Positions 23,923 through 31,395 of a stretch of DNA of 52,985 nucleotides are shown here, piece by piece (positions within the stretch are counted from its first letter, which is position 1; each line of letters opens with the position of its first letter). The notes under the pieces were generated by a model that worked only from the letters and a program-made list of their open reading frames with translations, ran no database searches and was not told the origin of the DNA. A program made the translations under genes and the position numbers. The DNA is from CAZBWE01 sp964495465 (lineage in GTDB: Bacteria; Planctomycetota; Phycisphaerae; Sedimentisphaerales; Anaerobacaceae), in the NCBI GenBank assembly GCA_964495465.1, contig CAZBWE010000006.1:1-52985 (forward strand), written 5' to 3'.

Positions 23923-24260
23923 CATTAAACAGTGTGGTCGAGACAGATTTTCCTGAAGAGTTCATCGAAGAGATGGAAAAATCCAATGATGTACTTCCCA
24001 AGAAGATTGACGCCAATCCTGAAAACGTGGAGAAGGGCTTGGCAAAACTGGTGCTTACATTGATAGAGTTGATAAGAAAATTGTTAGAAAAACAGGCTAT
24101 GAGAAGAGTAGAGGCAGGTTCTCTATCCGAGGAGGAAATAGAAAGGGTAGGTGAAACTTTAATGAAATTGGAAAACAAAATGGACGAATTGAAAGGGATA
24201 TTTGGGCTTAAGGATGAAGAACTGAACCTGAATCTTGGGCCTTTAGGAGATCTGATGTAG
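23919..24260 (+). CDS. gvpK: Gas vesicle protein GvpK
   Basis: 113 residues. The family core is clear: KIDANPENVEKGLAKLVLTL then IELIRKLLEKQAMRRVEAGS and LSEEEIERVGETLMKLE. GvpK is a small helical accessory needed for vesicle formation. The start overlaps the stop of the fifth gvpF/L by four bases. It is followed by an unknown Cys-containing gene after eight nt. Confidence 0.94.
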   Translation: MTLNSVVETDFPEEFIEEMEKSNDVLPKKIDANPENVEKGLAKLVLTLIELIRKLLEKQAMRRVEAGSLSEEEIERVGETLMKLENKMDELKGIFGLKDEELNLNLGPLGDLM

Positions 24261-24268
24261 GAGAAACG

Positions 24269-24532
24269 ATGTCTAAAGAAAGTGCCAAAATAAATTGTCC
24301 AACATTTCGAAAGCAGGAACCGGTGATTGAAGATATTACAGCTAAGATTAATAATGCCAGAGGCATCTTAGAAAAAGCGGAATTTGCCCGGAAATTGCAG
24401 GATGAAGTGGATGTGCTTCTTTCCTGTCCGGATTATGATGAAAAAAGTACGGATTGTAATAATTGCCGTTTCATTGCAAACATACGTACGAAAACAGCAG
24501 GTTTGATTATAAAAGCCAAAAAATTGGCATAA
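24269..24532 (+). CDS. Unknown small Cys-containing protein after gvpK
   Basis: 87 residues, helical, with four Cys: one near the start (NCPTFRKQEP) and three in the second half (LLSCPDYDEKSTDCNNCRFI). The spacing C-x9-C-x2-C is suggestive of a metal site or disulfide, but too irregular to name. The ribosome site AGGAG is well placed and gaps to both neighbours are short, so it is a cluster gene. No family recognised. Confidence 0.7.
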   Translation: MSKESAKINCPTFRKQEPVIEDITAKINNARGILEKAEFARKLQDEVDVLLSCPDYDEKSTDCNNCRFIANIRTKTAGLIIKAKKLA

Positions 24533-24553
24533 TAGAAAAGCGGGGAATAAACA

Positions 24554-24883
24554 ATGGCTGAACAAAAAATGATGCATGCTACCGAGGCTACCAACCTTGC
24601 TGATATCTTAGAGAGGGTATTGGATAAAGGTATTGTGATTGCCGGAGATATCAAGATACAAATTGCCGATATCGACCTTCTCAATATTAAAATAAGGCTT
24701 TTGGTCGCCTCTGTGGATAAAGCATTAGAGATGGGCATAAATTGGTGGCAGCAGGATTCATACCTTTCGACAAAAGCAAAAAAAGCAGACATTGAGCAAG
24801 AGAACAAAGACCTGAAAAGGAGGTTGGAACGCAATGAGGAGCTTAAGAAAAGATTGGAGCGGACCGAGACAGCGGCAACGTAA
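24554..24883 (+). CDS. gvpJ: Minor GvpA-family protein, GvpJ type
   Basis: 109 residues. Residues ~13-75 have the GvpJ form of the GvpA fold: LADILERVLDKGIVIAGDIK, then IADIDLLNIKIRLLVASVDK and the WW motif in GINWWQQD. A C-terminal coiled-coil tail (~78-109, charged with ENKDLKRRLERNEELKKRLE) is longer than in most members. GvpJ-type proteins are minor components important for nucleating the shell. It ends 11 nt before the unknown gene at 24895. Confidence 0.9.
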   Translation: MAEQKMMHATEATNLADILERVLDKGIVIAGDIKIQIADIDLLNIKIRLLVASVDKALEMGINWWQQDSYLSTKAKKADIEQENKDLKRRLERNEELKKRLERTETAAT

Positions 24884-24894
24884 GTGGAATCCTT

Positions 24895-25614
24895 ATGAGA
24901 ACACTGATTTATGTACCTATAATACATACCGGAGCCGACCTCGGCTCTATAGCCGAACACGTAGCTAAGAAAGGAATTGCGAGTTTAGGACAGGAGCTTT
25001 GGGAAAAGCATAGAAAGACTGTTGAAGGTTTTTGGAATGTTATATCAAACTACTTCGATTTTATGGATGTCAATGGAGTAAAAATATACCAGGATGGAAT
25101 GGTTGCTGATGATGAGGTTGGCAAGAAAATAGCTGAAGATACAGCGAAAGCCGGCAGTAAAAACTATGAGTTAATCTTAAGACTTCTTCAAAGAGGGGCT
25201 ATCCTAATGAAAACGGAGGATTTTAAGCTGGTGAAAAAAGAGTACGATAAACTGCTTGCCATAACACAGGCTAAGTCTATCATGCGAAAAATAATTGCGT
25301 TTATAAGGTATAAGGCAGTCAAATCTGTGCTCTTAAATAAAAGAGATGCTTTCATTGCCAAGAGGATAGACGAAACACTTGAACCTGAGGAAAGAGGGAT
25401 ATTGTTTATCGGTGCCTTCCACAAGATTAAAAAAAGACTTCCTAAAAGCATCCAGGTTAGAGAAATAAAAGATACAGGCAAGGTAAAGACATATCAAAGA
25501 TTACTGCCTTTTCATAATAAATATAGAGAACAATTTGACAAACTGGGCAAATATCTTGTATCAGGAGTAAGTGAAACAGCCGGTAGTAACACGCATAATT
25601 TAGGGCCAAACTGA
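24895..25614 (+). CDS. Unknown protein closing the gas vesicle cluster
   Basis: 239 residues, soluble. The N-terminus MRTLIYVPIIHTGADLGSIA looks like a beta-strand and loop of an alpha/beta fold; a later strand is RGILFIGAFHKIKKRLP. Between them are charged helices with the phrase KIYQDGMVADDEVGKKIAE. I do not recognise the family, and no known catalytic motif is evident. The gene is 11 nt after gvpJ, so it is most likely the last gene of the cluster. An insertion sequence begins 74 nt after its stop. Confidence 0.7.
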   Translation: MRTLIYVPIIHTGADLGSIAEHVAKKGIASLGQELWEKHRKTVEGFWNVISNYFDFMDVNGVKIYQDGMVADDEVGKKIAEDTAKAGSKNYELILRLLQRGAILMKTEDFKLVKKEYDKLLAITQAKSIMRKIIAFIRYKAVKSVLLNKRDAFIAKRIDETLEPEERGILFIGAFHKIKKRLPKSIQVREIKDTGKVKTYQRLLPFHNKYREQFDKLGKYLVSGVSETAGSNTHNLGPN

Positions 25615-25688
25615 GCGCCCACTTAGGGGACAAATCAGTCAAAAAACAGGAAAATCTCGAAGATGCAATAAGGTTCAGATTTGGCGTA

Positions 25689-25702
25689 GGGTGCAAATAT
25701 TA
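25689..25702. repeat. IS left terminal inverted repeat
   Basis: GGGTGCAAATATTA, inverted partner at 27059-27072, 14 of 14 identical. It lies 94 nt upstream of the transposase start. Confidence 0.7.
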
Positions 25703-25795
25703 TCTCACCATAACCATTTGAAGTATATAGGCTTAAAGTTTTGTCTGATGAAAGCATTTGCAAAGCTTTCTCTGATTTATTAGTATTTTCCGACT

Positions 25796-26872
25796 ATGAA
25801 ACAGAAATTATGGATTACATTAGTGACTTATCTTGCCTATTGTATCGATAAGGAACTTTACAAGGCTATTGATTATCTTCGAGAACAGGTCCGGGTACTT
25901 CTGGAGCAGCAGGAAAAACAGAACAAACGAATACTGCTCAGCAACAAGCAGCGAATGAGAGTAGCTGCCAAAGCAAAAAAGCTTAGCAGAAAAATGCTGG
26001 AGCAATGTACCGTTCTGTTTACTCCAGACACAGTGCTGGGCTGGTTTCGCAAACTTGTTGCTAAAAAATATGATGGAAGCAGCCATCGTAAGGAAGTTGG
26101 CCGACCAAAGATTGATGAAGAAATAGTACTTCTGGTCATCAGATTCAAACAAGAAAATCATAGATGGGGTTATCAGAAAATCACAGATCAGGTCATTTAC
26201 CTAGGATATAATATCAGCACATCGACCGTTAAAAACATCCTCATCGAAAATGGCTATGATCCTGAACCTGGCTTAACCGTAAAAACTACATGGTGGGAGT
26301 TTATCAAAAGCCACTGGGATGTCTTGGCTGCCTGTGACTTCTTTACTGTTGAACTGCTCGCAGGTCGCAAACTGATAAGATGCACGCTTTTCTTTGTTAT
26401 AGAGCTTTCAACAAGAAAAGTGTTCTTTACTCCAATTAAACCTCAACCTGATGGTGATTATATGAAGCATGCAGCAAAGATTCTAAGCGATTATGAAGAT
26501 GGGTTTCCTAAAGGCAAGAGATACCTGATTCATGACAGAGATCCGCTTTATACCAATGAATTTCACCATATATTAGAATCTGCTGGTGTAAAAGCCGTAA
26601 AGCTGCCGCCGCAAAGCCCTAATTTGAATCCCTACGCAGAACGCTTTGTGAAATCAGTTAAAGAAGAATGTTTGAATCATCTGGTACTGGCCTCGGTTAA
26701 ACAGCTTGAGTATGCCGTAAATCAGTATTGCGAGTACTATCACCATGAGAGAGTTCACCAATCATTGGGGAAAATAATCGAACCGATTCATAAAACAAAT
26801 GAAGATGCTGAAATTATACGTATCGAACGGCTTGGCGGATTGCTCAAATCATATCACAGATTAGCTGCGTAA
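25796..26872 (+). CDS. DDE (rve-type) transposase
   Basis: 358 residues. The N-terminal ~120 residues hold a helix-turn-helix-like region (RFKQENHRWGYQKITDQVIY). The integrase core has the acidic triad in CDFFTVELL, LIHDRDPLYTNEF and PNLNPYAERFVKSVKEEC, so the transposase seems intact. The RVHQSLG ending is typical of the integrase-core transposases that are often annotated as IS481-related or generic integrase, catalytic region. Such elements are abundant in planctomycete genomes. It probably inserted after the island formed. Confidence 0.88.
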   Translation: MKQKLWITLVTYLAYCIDKELYKAIDYLREQVRVLLEQQEKQNKRILLSNKQRMRVAAKAKKLSRKMLEQCTVLFTPDTVLGWFRKLVAKKYDGSSHRKEVGRPKIDEEIVLLVIRFKQENHRWGYQKITDQVIYLGYNISTSTVKNILIENGYDPEPGLTVKTTWWEFIKSHWDVLAACDFFTVELLAGRKLIRCTLFFVIELSTRKVFFTPIKPQPDGDYMKHAAKILSDYEDGFPKGKRYLIHDRDPLYTNEFHHILESAGVKAVKLPPQSPNLNPYAERFVKSVKEECLNHLVLASVKQLEYAVNQYCEYYHHERVHQSLGKIIEPIHKTNEDAEIIRIERLGGLLKSYHRLAA

Positions 26873-26911
26873 ATAGGCCATCGTTTCCTTTGACACTTTA
26901 ATGGAGATAGT

Positions 26912-27061
26912 ATGCGCTTTGCAGAAATCCCTGCCAAAAAGACAAGAACTTCCAAAGACTTAAAGGCAAAACGAGTCAGCAAAACGCAAGTTTACCGCGA
27001 TATCGCTGATCAAATTTTCATTACCAACTTGTTAAAGAGCAAAGAGTTAGCGGCGGATTAA
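26912..27061 (+). CDS. Small frame between transposase and right inverted repeat
   Basis: 49 residues (MRFAEIPAKKTRTSKDLKAK start, basic N-terminus, YRDIADQIFITNLLKSKELA end). GGAG is five bases upstream of the ATG. The stop overlaps the right inverted repeat. It could be an accessory of the IS or a chance frame; no family is recognised. Confidence 0.35.
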   Translation: MRFAEIPAKKTRTSKDLKAKRVSKTQVYRDIADQIFITNLLKSKELAAD

Positions 27062-27072
27062 TATTTGCACCC
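27059..27072. repeat. IS right terminal inverted repeat
   Basis: TAATATTTGCACCC, the inverted partner of 25689-25702. Confidence 0.7.
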
Positions 27073-27132
27073 CACGGGAACTTTGGCGAACCTTCAGGAG
27101 AATTTATCAACATAGGGCGGATTTATCTCCAG

Positions 27133-27150
27133 GTCTTAATAGCGGGGGCA
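27133..27150. repeat. Right island boundary repeat overlapping tRNA-fMet 3' end
   Basis: GTCTTAATAGCGGGGGCA, identical to 5344-5361. Bases 27140-27150 are the last 11 bases of the minus-strand initiator tRNA. The tRNA is complete here, as expected when an incoming element restores the 3' end of its target gene. Confidence 0.7.
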
Positions 27151-27213
27151 GGATTCGAACCTGCGACCTCCGGGTTATGGGCCCGACGAGCTACCAGACT
27201 GCTCTACCCCGCG
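27140..27213 (-). tRNA. Initiator tRNA-Met (CAT)
   Basis: A complete 74-nt cloverleaf on the minus strand; CCA is not encoded. The anticodon CAT is at 27177-27179. Initiator marks are seen: an unpaired first position (C1 against U72) and three G:C pairs closing the anticodon stem (GGG and CCC). The T-arm GGTTCGAATCC is canonical. It is followed on its own 3' side by the island boundary repeat, and it lies between the island and the ribosomal operon. Confidence 0.93.
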
Positions 27214-27277
27214 GTCAATAACATTGTTCGTATTACATCGCTCGACAAACGAAATCAAAGCACGAATAAACTATCAT

Positions 27278-27300
27278 AAAAAGCGCCTTTTATCAAGGCG
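27278..27300 (-). terminator. Terminator downstream of the HIT gene
   Basis: On the minus strand CGCCTT-GATAA-AAGGCG (27284-27300) is followed by CTTTTTATG. It begins 11 nt after the HIT gene stop and probably ends the transcript from the ribosomal operon side. Confidence 0.6.
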
Positions 27301-27311
27301 ATAGTTGAAAA

Positions 27312-27728
27312 TTACAATTTTTTACGGATTTTACCGGCGATTTCCTCAATTTGCCCTTCTTTGTATTTATAAGCTGGCCAGCGGTCAAATACTCCATCGC
27401 CTGCATTGCGAGGGATTATGTGAAAATGCACGTGTCCAACAAGCTGGCCGGCAGTCCTTCCATTATTGCATAAAACATTATAGCCGTCAGAACCCATAGC
27501 AGCCGACACGGCCTTTGCGATTTTGCCAAGACGCGAACCAACTTGGGCTAATACCTCCGGAGGACACTCGTGCAGTTTTTCATAGTGCTGTTTTGGAATT
27601 ACCAGGGTGTGACCGTCACTTATTGGGCCCATATCCAGAAAAGAAAAAACGGCATCGTCTTCGTAAACTTTTGCAACCGGGATATCTCCAGACACCATTT
27701 TACAAAATATGCAATCATCCCTGCTCAT
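27312..27728 (-). CDS. HIT-family nucleotide hydrolase/transferase
   Basis: 138 residues. The HIT motif HVHFHIIPR (His-x-His-x-His) is near residue 99-103, with the upstream DCIFCKMVSGDIP zinc/base-contact line and HTLVIPKQHYEKL. Such proteins hydrolyse nucleoside phosphoramidates or dinucleoside polyphosphates. It lies 26 nt after rplQ in the same direction and may be cotranscribed. A strong terminator follows. Normal length for the family. Confidence 0.93.
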   Translation of the reverse strand: MSRDDCIFCKMVSGDIPVAKVYEDDAVFSFLDMGPISDGHTLVIPKQHYEKLHECPPEVLAQVGSRLGKIAKAVSAAMGSDGYNVLCNNGRTAGQLVGHVHFHIIPRNAGDGVFDRWPAYKYKEGQIEEIAGKIRKKL

Positions 27729-27754
27729 TCTGCGTCAATCCTGTAAATTGCTGC

Positions 27755-28351
27755 TTACTGCTGCTTGTCGGGTTCATTTGTTTCGCTGTCAGTTTCAGTA
27801 GATTCTGTGTCTTTAGCACGTTCCTCTTCGGCTTGAACAAGTTCCTCCGTCTCGGCAATTTCTTCGACTTCGACAGCTTTCTTGGCCTTTTTACGAGCAC
27901 CTTTTTTGGCAGCGGTCTTGGTTTTCTTTTTTGTGCCCTCATCCGTGCCTACAAGTTGCAGCAAGACGAGTTGGCCGTTATCACCGAGTCTTCTAAGAGA
28001 CAGGCGGATAATTCTCGTGTAGCCGCCCTGCCTGTCAAGGTATCGCGGGCCAAGCTCGCTAAATAGCTTTCCGATTACTGTGCCTTTTTTAACTGCTTCA
28101 CCATCCTGGTAATCTATAATGTCACGATTGCCAAGCAGGGCAATGGCCCGCCGCCTGGCTGACAATGTGCCTTTCTTAGCCAGCGTAATCAACTTTTCAG
28201 CGAACGGCTTTACCTCTTTCGCCTTTTCGATGGTCGTAGAAATCGTCTCATGCTGAATAAGCGAAGCGGCCAAATTTCGTCGCATAGCCAGGCGATGTTC
28301 GCTTGTTCGACTTAATCGACGTCCTGCTACTCTGTGACGCATATATTTCAA
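27755..28351 (-). CDS. rplQ: Ribosomal protein L17 with a long charged C-terminal tail
   Basis: 198 residues against about 120-130 usual. The core (MRHRVAGRRLSRTSEHRLAM to YTRIIRLSLRRLGDNGQLV) is normal L17. The added ~75 residues are first Lys/Ala-rich and then Glu/Thr/Asp-rich, and probably disordered on the ribosome surface. Last gene of the alpha operon after rpoA. Confidence 0.95.
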   Translation of the reverse strand: MKYMRHRVAGRRLSRTSEHRLAMRRNLAASLIQHETISTTIEKAKEVKPFAEKLITLAKKGTLSARRRAIALLGNRDIIDYQDGEAVKKGTVIGKLFSELGPRYLDRQGGYTRIIRLSLRRLGDNGQLVLLQLVGTDEGTKKKTKTAAKKGARKKAKKAVEVEEIAETEELVQAEEERAKDTESTETDSETNEPDKQQ

Positions 28352-28398
28352 CTCCTCAAACTTGTGCCGGAATGACTAAACTAAATGCATTCTACCAT

Positions 28399-29397
28399 CT
28401 ATATATCTGTCATTCCCAAAGACAAACCCATGTCGGCCAGTTTTCTTTTGATTTCTCTCAGGGAAGTTTTGCCTAAGCTGCGAATCTTCAGCAAATCAGC
28501 ATCCGTCATTTTCGCCAACTGGCCAACTGTTTCCACTTTCGCCGATTCAAGGCAATTGCTTGCCCTTACCGATAGCTCCAGTTCCTGAATTGGTATACTT
28601 AGTTTCTTTACCAGTTCTTCATCTACTGCTTCTTCCTTCGGGGCAGCTTCGGAGATTTGGGCAGCAACGGTTTCTTCTCCAATCTCAAAATACTGCACAA
28701 AAGGATTAACATACTTTCGCAAAATCTTGGCGGCCTCTACGAGCGCCATTTCGGGGGTGATTGTCCCATTGGTCCAAATCTCGAGAATCAGCCTGTCATA
28801 ATTGGTTCGCTGGCCTACGCGAGTGTCTTCGGTAGAATAGCGTACCCTTGTGACCGGTGAATATACGGCATCGAGTATTATTCTGCCAATTTCCTGGTCG
28901 AACCTATCCGCCTCGGCGATTCGTTCTGCGGCCGGCACAAAACCCCGGCCGTTCTCAACCACCATCTCCATTTCAAAATTTACATCTTCAGTCAAAGTTA
29001 CCAGGGTCATATCTTTGTTTATAACCTCTATGGCAGGGTCTGCAACAATATCGGCTGCTGTTACAACGCTGGCTTTGCTTGCGGAGACCTTCATTGTCTT
29101 GGGCTCTGAACTGGTGAGCCGAACGATGAGATTCTTGACATTTAAAACGATATCGGTGACATCCTCCATAACGCCGCTTATCGAGCTGAACTCATGGTTG
29201 ACGCCTGCTATTTTGATAGATGTTACGGCACTGCCTTCCAGGGAGGAAAGCAGAACACGTCTTAAGCTGTTACCAATAGTGGTTCCGAAACCTCGCTCGA
29301 AAGGCTCAATAAAGAATCGGCTATATTTGTCACTTGATACCACCGTGTCTCGTTCAACACGAGTAGGCAGTTCCAGGCCGCGCCATGTAACTCGCAT
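28399..29397 (-). CDS. rpoA: RNA polymerase alpha subunit
   Basis: 332 residues. The N-terminal dimerisation domain has FIEPFERGFGTTIGNSLRRV and LLSSLEGSAVTSIK; the C-terminal domain (~265-332) has IQELELSVRASNCLESA and LGKTSLREIKRKLADMGL, the face that contacts activators and UP elements. Standard length and place between rpsD and rplQ. A 130-nt gap separates it from rpsD, where a secondary promoter could lie, though none was identified. Confidence 0.97.
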   Translation of the reverse strand: MRVTWRGLELPTRVERDTVVSSDKYSRFFIEPFERGFGTTIGNSLRRVLLSSLEGSAVTSIKIAGVNHEFSSISGVMEDVTDIVLNVKNLIVRLTSSEPKTMKVSASKASVVTAADIVADPAIEVINKDMTLVTLTEDVNFEMEMVVENGRGFVPAAERIAEADRFDQEIGRIILDAVYSPVTRVRYSTEDTRVGQRTNYDRLILEIWTNGTITPEMALVEAAKILRKYVNPFVQYFEIGEETVAAQISEAAPKEEAVDEELVKKLSIPIQELELSVRASNCLESAKVETVGQLAKMTDADLLKIRSLGKTSLREIKRKLADMGLSLGMTDI

Positions 29398-29529
29398 ATT
29401 GACCTCCGGTCAAAATTCAAATATTAAAATTACATATCAAAATGCAAAATTATTTCCTGTTATTTTCACGGATTCACCTGTTAGAAGGGAATCTATCGAT
29501 TTTCCTTCGTCATTCACATTTTCATGAAG

Positions 29530-30162
29530 TTATCTTGAGCAGAACTCCACAACCAGCTGCTCCTCAATAGGAATCTGAACATCGTCTCTGGCAGGCAGCG
29601 CAACAACAGTTGCTTCAAGGTTGTCGCGGTTTAATTGCAACCAATTTTGTGTGATAAAGTTCGGATTATTTTCCAATTGCTTCTTTATTTTTTTGGTGCT
29701 TTTATCAGAACCTTTTACCGTTATTTTATCACCGACTTTCGTAGTGTAATTGCTGATATCAACCTTGCAGCCGTTCACATAAATATGGCCATGGTTTATG
29801 AGTTGTCTTGCCGCTTTTCGTGAAGATTCAAAATCCAGCTTATAAACCACGTTGTCGAGGCGCCTTTCCAGAAGTTGCAGCAGATTTTCTCCGGTATTGC
29901 CTTTTATCCTCTCGGCCTTATGGAAATATCTCATAAACTGGCGTTCCAGCACTCCATAGTATCTTTTGACTTTCTGCTTCTCGCGCAGCCGAACTCCGTA
30001 TTCACTTGCTCTGCCTCTGCGCCACCCGTGCATACCGGGGGCCAGATTACGCTGTTTCTTTTCGATTGGACATTTAGCCGTCTCGCACCTGACTCCCTTG
30101 AGCATAAGCTTCATCGCTTCTCGACGGCACTGTTTACAAGATGGACCAAGATAACGTCCCAT
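29530..30162 (-). CDS. rpsD: Ribosomal protein S4, zinc-binding form
   Basis: 210 residues. Cys9, Cys12, Cys26 and Cys31 form the zinc knuckle of the C+ paralogue type. The S4 RNA-binding motif is seen at RLDNVVYKLDFESSRKAARQ. It binds 16S rRNA early in small subunit assembly. Confidence 0.96.
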   Translation of the reverse strand: MGRYLGPSCKQCRREAMKLMLKGVRCETAKCPIEKKQRNLAPGMHGWRRGRASEYGVRLREKQKVKRYYGVLERQFMRYFHKAERIKGNTGENLLQLLERRLDNVVYKLDFESSRKAARQLINHGHIYVNGCKVDISNYTTKVGDKITVKGSDKSTKKIKKQLENNPNFITQNWLQLNRDNLEATVVALPARDDVQIPIEEQLVVEFCSR

Positions 30163-30190
30163 CCTTTATTGTTCTCCAAAAAATTTTCGT

Positions 30191-30571
30191 TTATATTCTT
30201 CTTCTCTTCGGTGGCCTGCAGCCATTGTGTGGCAATGGCGTAACATCTTCTATCGAAGCGATACGTAATCCCGCCTGCTGCAGGGCCGAGATGGCGGATT
30301 CACGGCCAGAACCAGGCCCTTTAACCTTGATTTCAACTTCACGGACACCGCTACGCATAGCGGCATTTGCAGCACGTTGAGCAGCCTGCTGAGCAGCGAA
30401 AGGTGTGCTTTTGCGGGAACCCTTGAAGCCAATGCAGCCAGCCGAACCCGAGCAAATCGTATTGCCGTTTAAGTCGGTAACTGTAATCAACGTATTGTTA
30501 AATGTCGCTTTTATGTGAACAATGGCCTTAGCGATATTTTTTTTAACTTTTCGTTTTACACTCTTTGCCAT
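30191..30571 (-). CDS. rpsK: Ribosomal protein S11
   Basis: 126 residues, closely matching S11: KKNIAKAIVHIKATFNNTLI, then GSAGCIGFKGSRKSTPFAAQ, ending NGCRPPKRRRI. It forms part of the platform of the small subunit near the E site. It lies between rpsM and rpsD in the usual order. Confidence 0.97.
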   Translation of the reverse strand: MAKSVKRKVKKNIAKAIVHIKATFNNTLITVTDLNGNTICSGSAGCIGFKGSRKSTPFAAQQAAQRAANAAMRSGVREVEIKVKGPGSGRESAISALQQAGLRIASIEDVTPLPHNGCRPPKRRRI

Positions 30572-30605
30572 TATTTATCTCGTATACTCCGAAATTATTG
30601 TATTT

Positions 30606-30989
30606 TTAGCGTTTTTCCTTTACACCTTTTTTGCCTGCTACTGTTTTTCTCGGGCCCTTGCGTGTGCGGGCGTTGCTTTTAGTGCACTGACCGCGAACGG
30701 GCAATCCTTTTCTGTGACGAATGCCTCTATAACAGTTTATATCGCGCAGGCGGGCGATATTTTGGGCCACCTGCCTGCGAAGCTGTCCCCCGATGATGTA
30801 ATTGCGGTCAATAATCTGGGTTATCCGGCTAAGTTCATCTTCGCTGAGTTTGCTGGCTTTTGCAATATCCTCGACCCTGGCTTCTTTTAGAATCTGCCTG
30901 GACGTATATTTGCCGATGCCGGGGATATAGGTCAATGAAATCCATATTGATTTGTTATCGGGGATATCAACACCAACTATACGGGGCAT
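30606..30989 (-). CDS. rpsM: Ribosomal protein S13
   Basis: 127 residues. MPRIVGVDIPDNKSIWISLT and the IRHRKGLPVRGQ line are diagnostic; the basic C-terminal tail that reaches the P-site tRNA is present (ARTRKGPRKTVAGKKG). Thirty-five nt separate it from rpsK. Confidence 0.97.
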   Translation of the reverse strand: MPRIVGVDIPDNKSIWISLTYIPGIGKYTSRQILKEARVEDIAKASKLSEDELSRITQIIDRNYIIGGQLRRQVAQNIARLRDINCYRGIRHRKGLPVRGQCTKSNARTRKGPRKTVAGKKGVKEKR

Positions 30990-31031
30990 ATCGGCTCCTC
31001 ATTATTTCTTAAATAAGATAATACCATATAA

Positions 31032-31145
31032 TCAACCCTGGCGTTGTTTGTGTCTCGGGTTAGAGCAAATTACTCGCACAACACCCTTGCGGCGAACAAT
31101 CTTGCAATTTTCACATATTCGTTTTACAGAGCTTCTGACTTTCAT
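31032..31145 (-). CDS. rpmJ: Ribosomal protein L36
   Basis: 37 residues: MKVRSSVKRICENCKIVRRK and a basic end. The zinc ligands Cys11, Cys14, Cys27 and His32 are all in place, so it is the zinc (C+) form. It lies between infA and rpsM, the usual position. Confidence 0.95.
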   Translation of the reverse strand: MKVRSSVKRICENCKIVRRKGVVRVICSNPRHKQRQG

Positions 31146-31173
31146 TTTTGCCACCTGTTTCCATAGCTGTAAG

Positions 31174-31389
31174 TTAATGTCGTAACACTATTCGTCCTCT
31201 GTTCAAATCATACGGCGACATTTCAATAGTAACGGTGTCACCCGGCAAGATACGAATAAAGTTCATCCGCATTTTGCCTGAAACGTGTGCTGAAATCTTG
31301 TGGCCGTTTTCCAGCTCCACGTTAAACATTGCATTCGGCAAAGCTTCGGTGACCTTGGCTTGTAACCTTATTGTATCCTTCTTTGCCAT
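31174..31389 (-). CDS. infA: Translation initiation factor IF-1
   Basis: 71 residues, the standard length. The S1-like OB fold has LQAKVTEALPNAMFNVELEN and the RGRIVLRH ending. It binds the A site of the 30S subunit with IF-2 and IF-3. It is preceded by map by six nt. Confidence 0.96.
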   Translation of the reverse strand: MAKKDTIRLQAKVTEALPNAMFNVELENGHKISAHVSGKMRMNFIRILPGDTVTIEMSPYDLNRGRIVLRH

Positions 31390-31395
31390 AAGCTT

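Larger units (their letters stand above)
25689..27072 (+). mobile_element. Insertion sequence with 14-bp terminal inverted repeats
   Basis: GGGTGCAAATATTA at 25689-25702 is the exact reverse complement of TAATATTTGCACCC at 27059-27072. One further base of each side matches with a mismatch. The element of about 1.38 kb contains a DDE transposase (25796-26872) and a 49-codon reading frame. No clear target-site duplication was found in the flanks. It sits between the gas vesicle cluster and the right island boundary. Confidence 0.75.
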
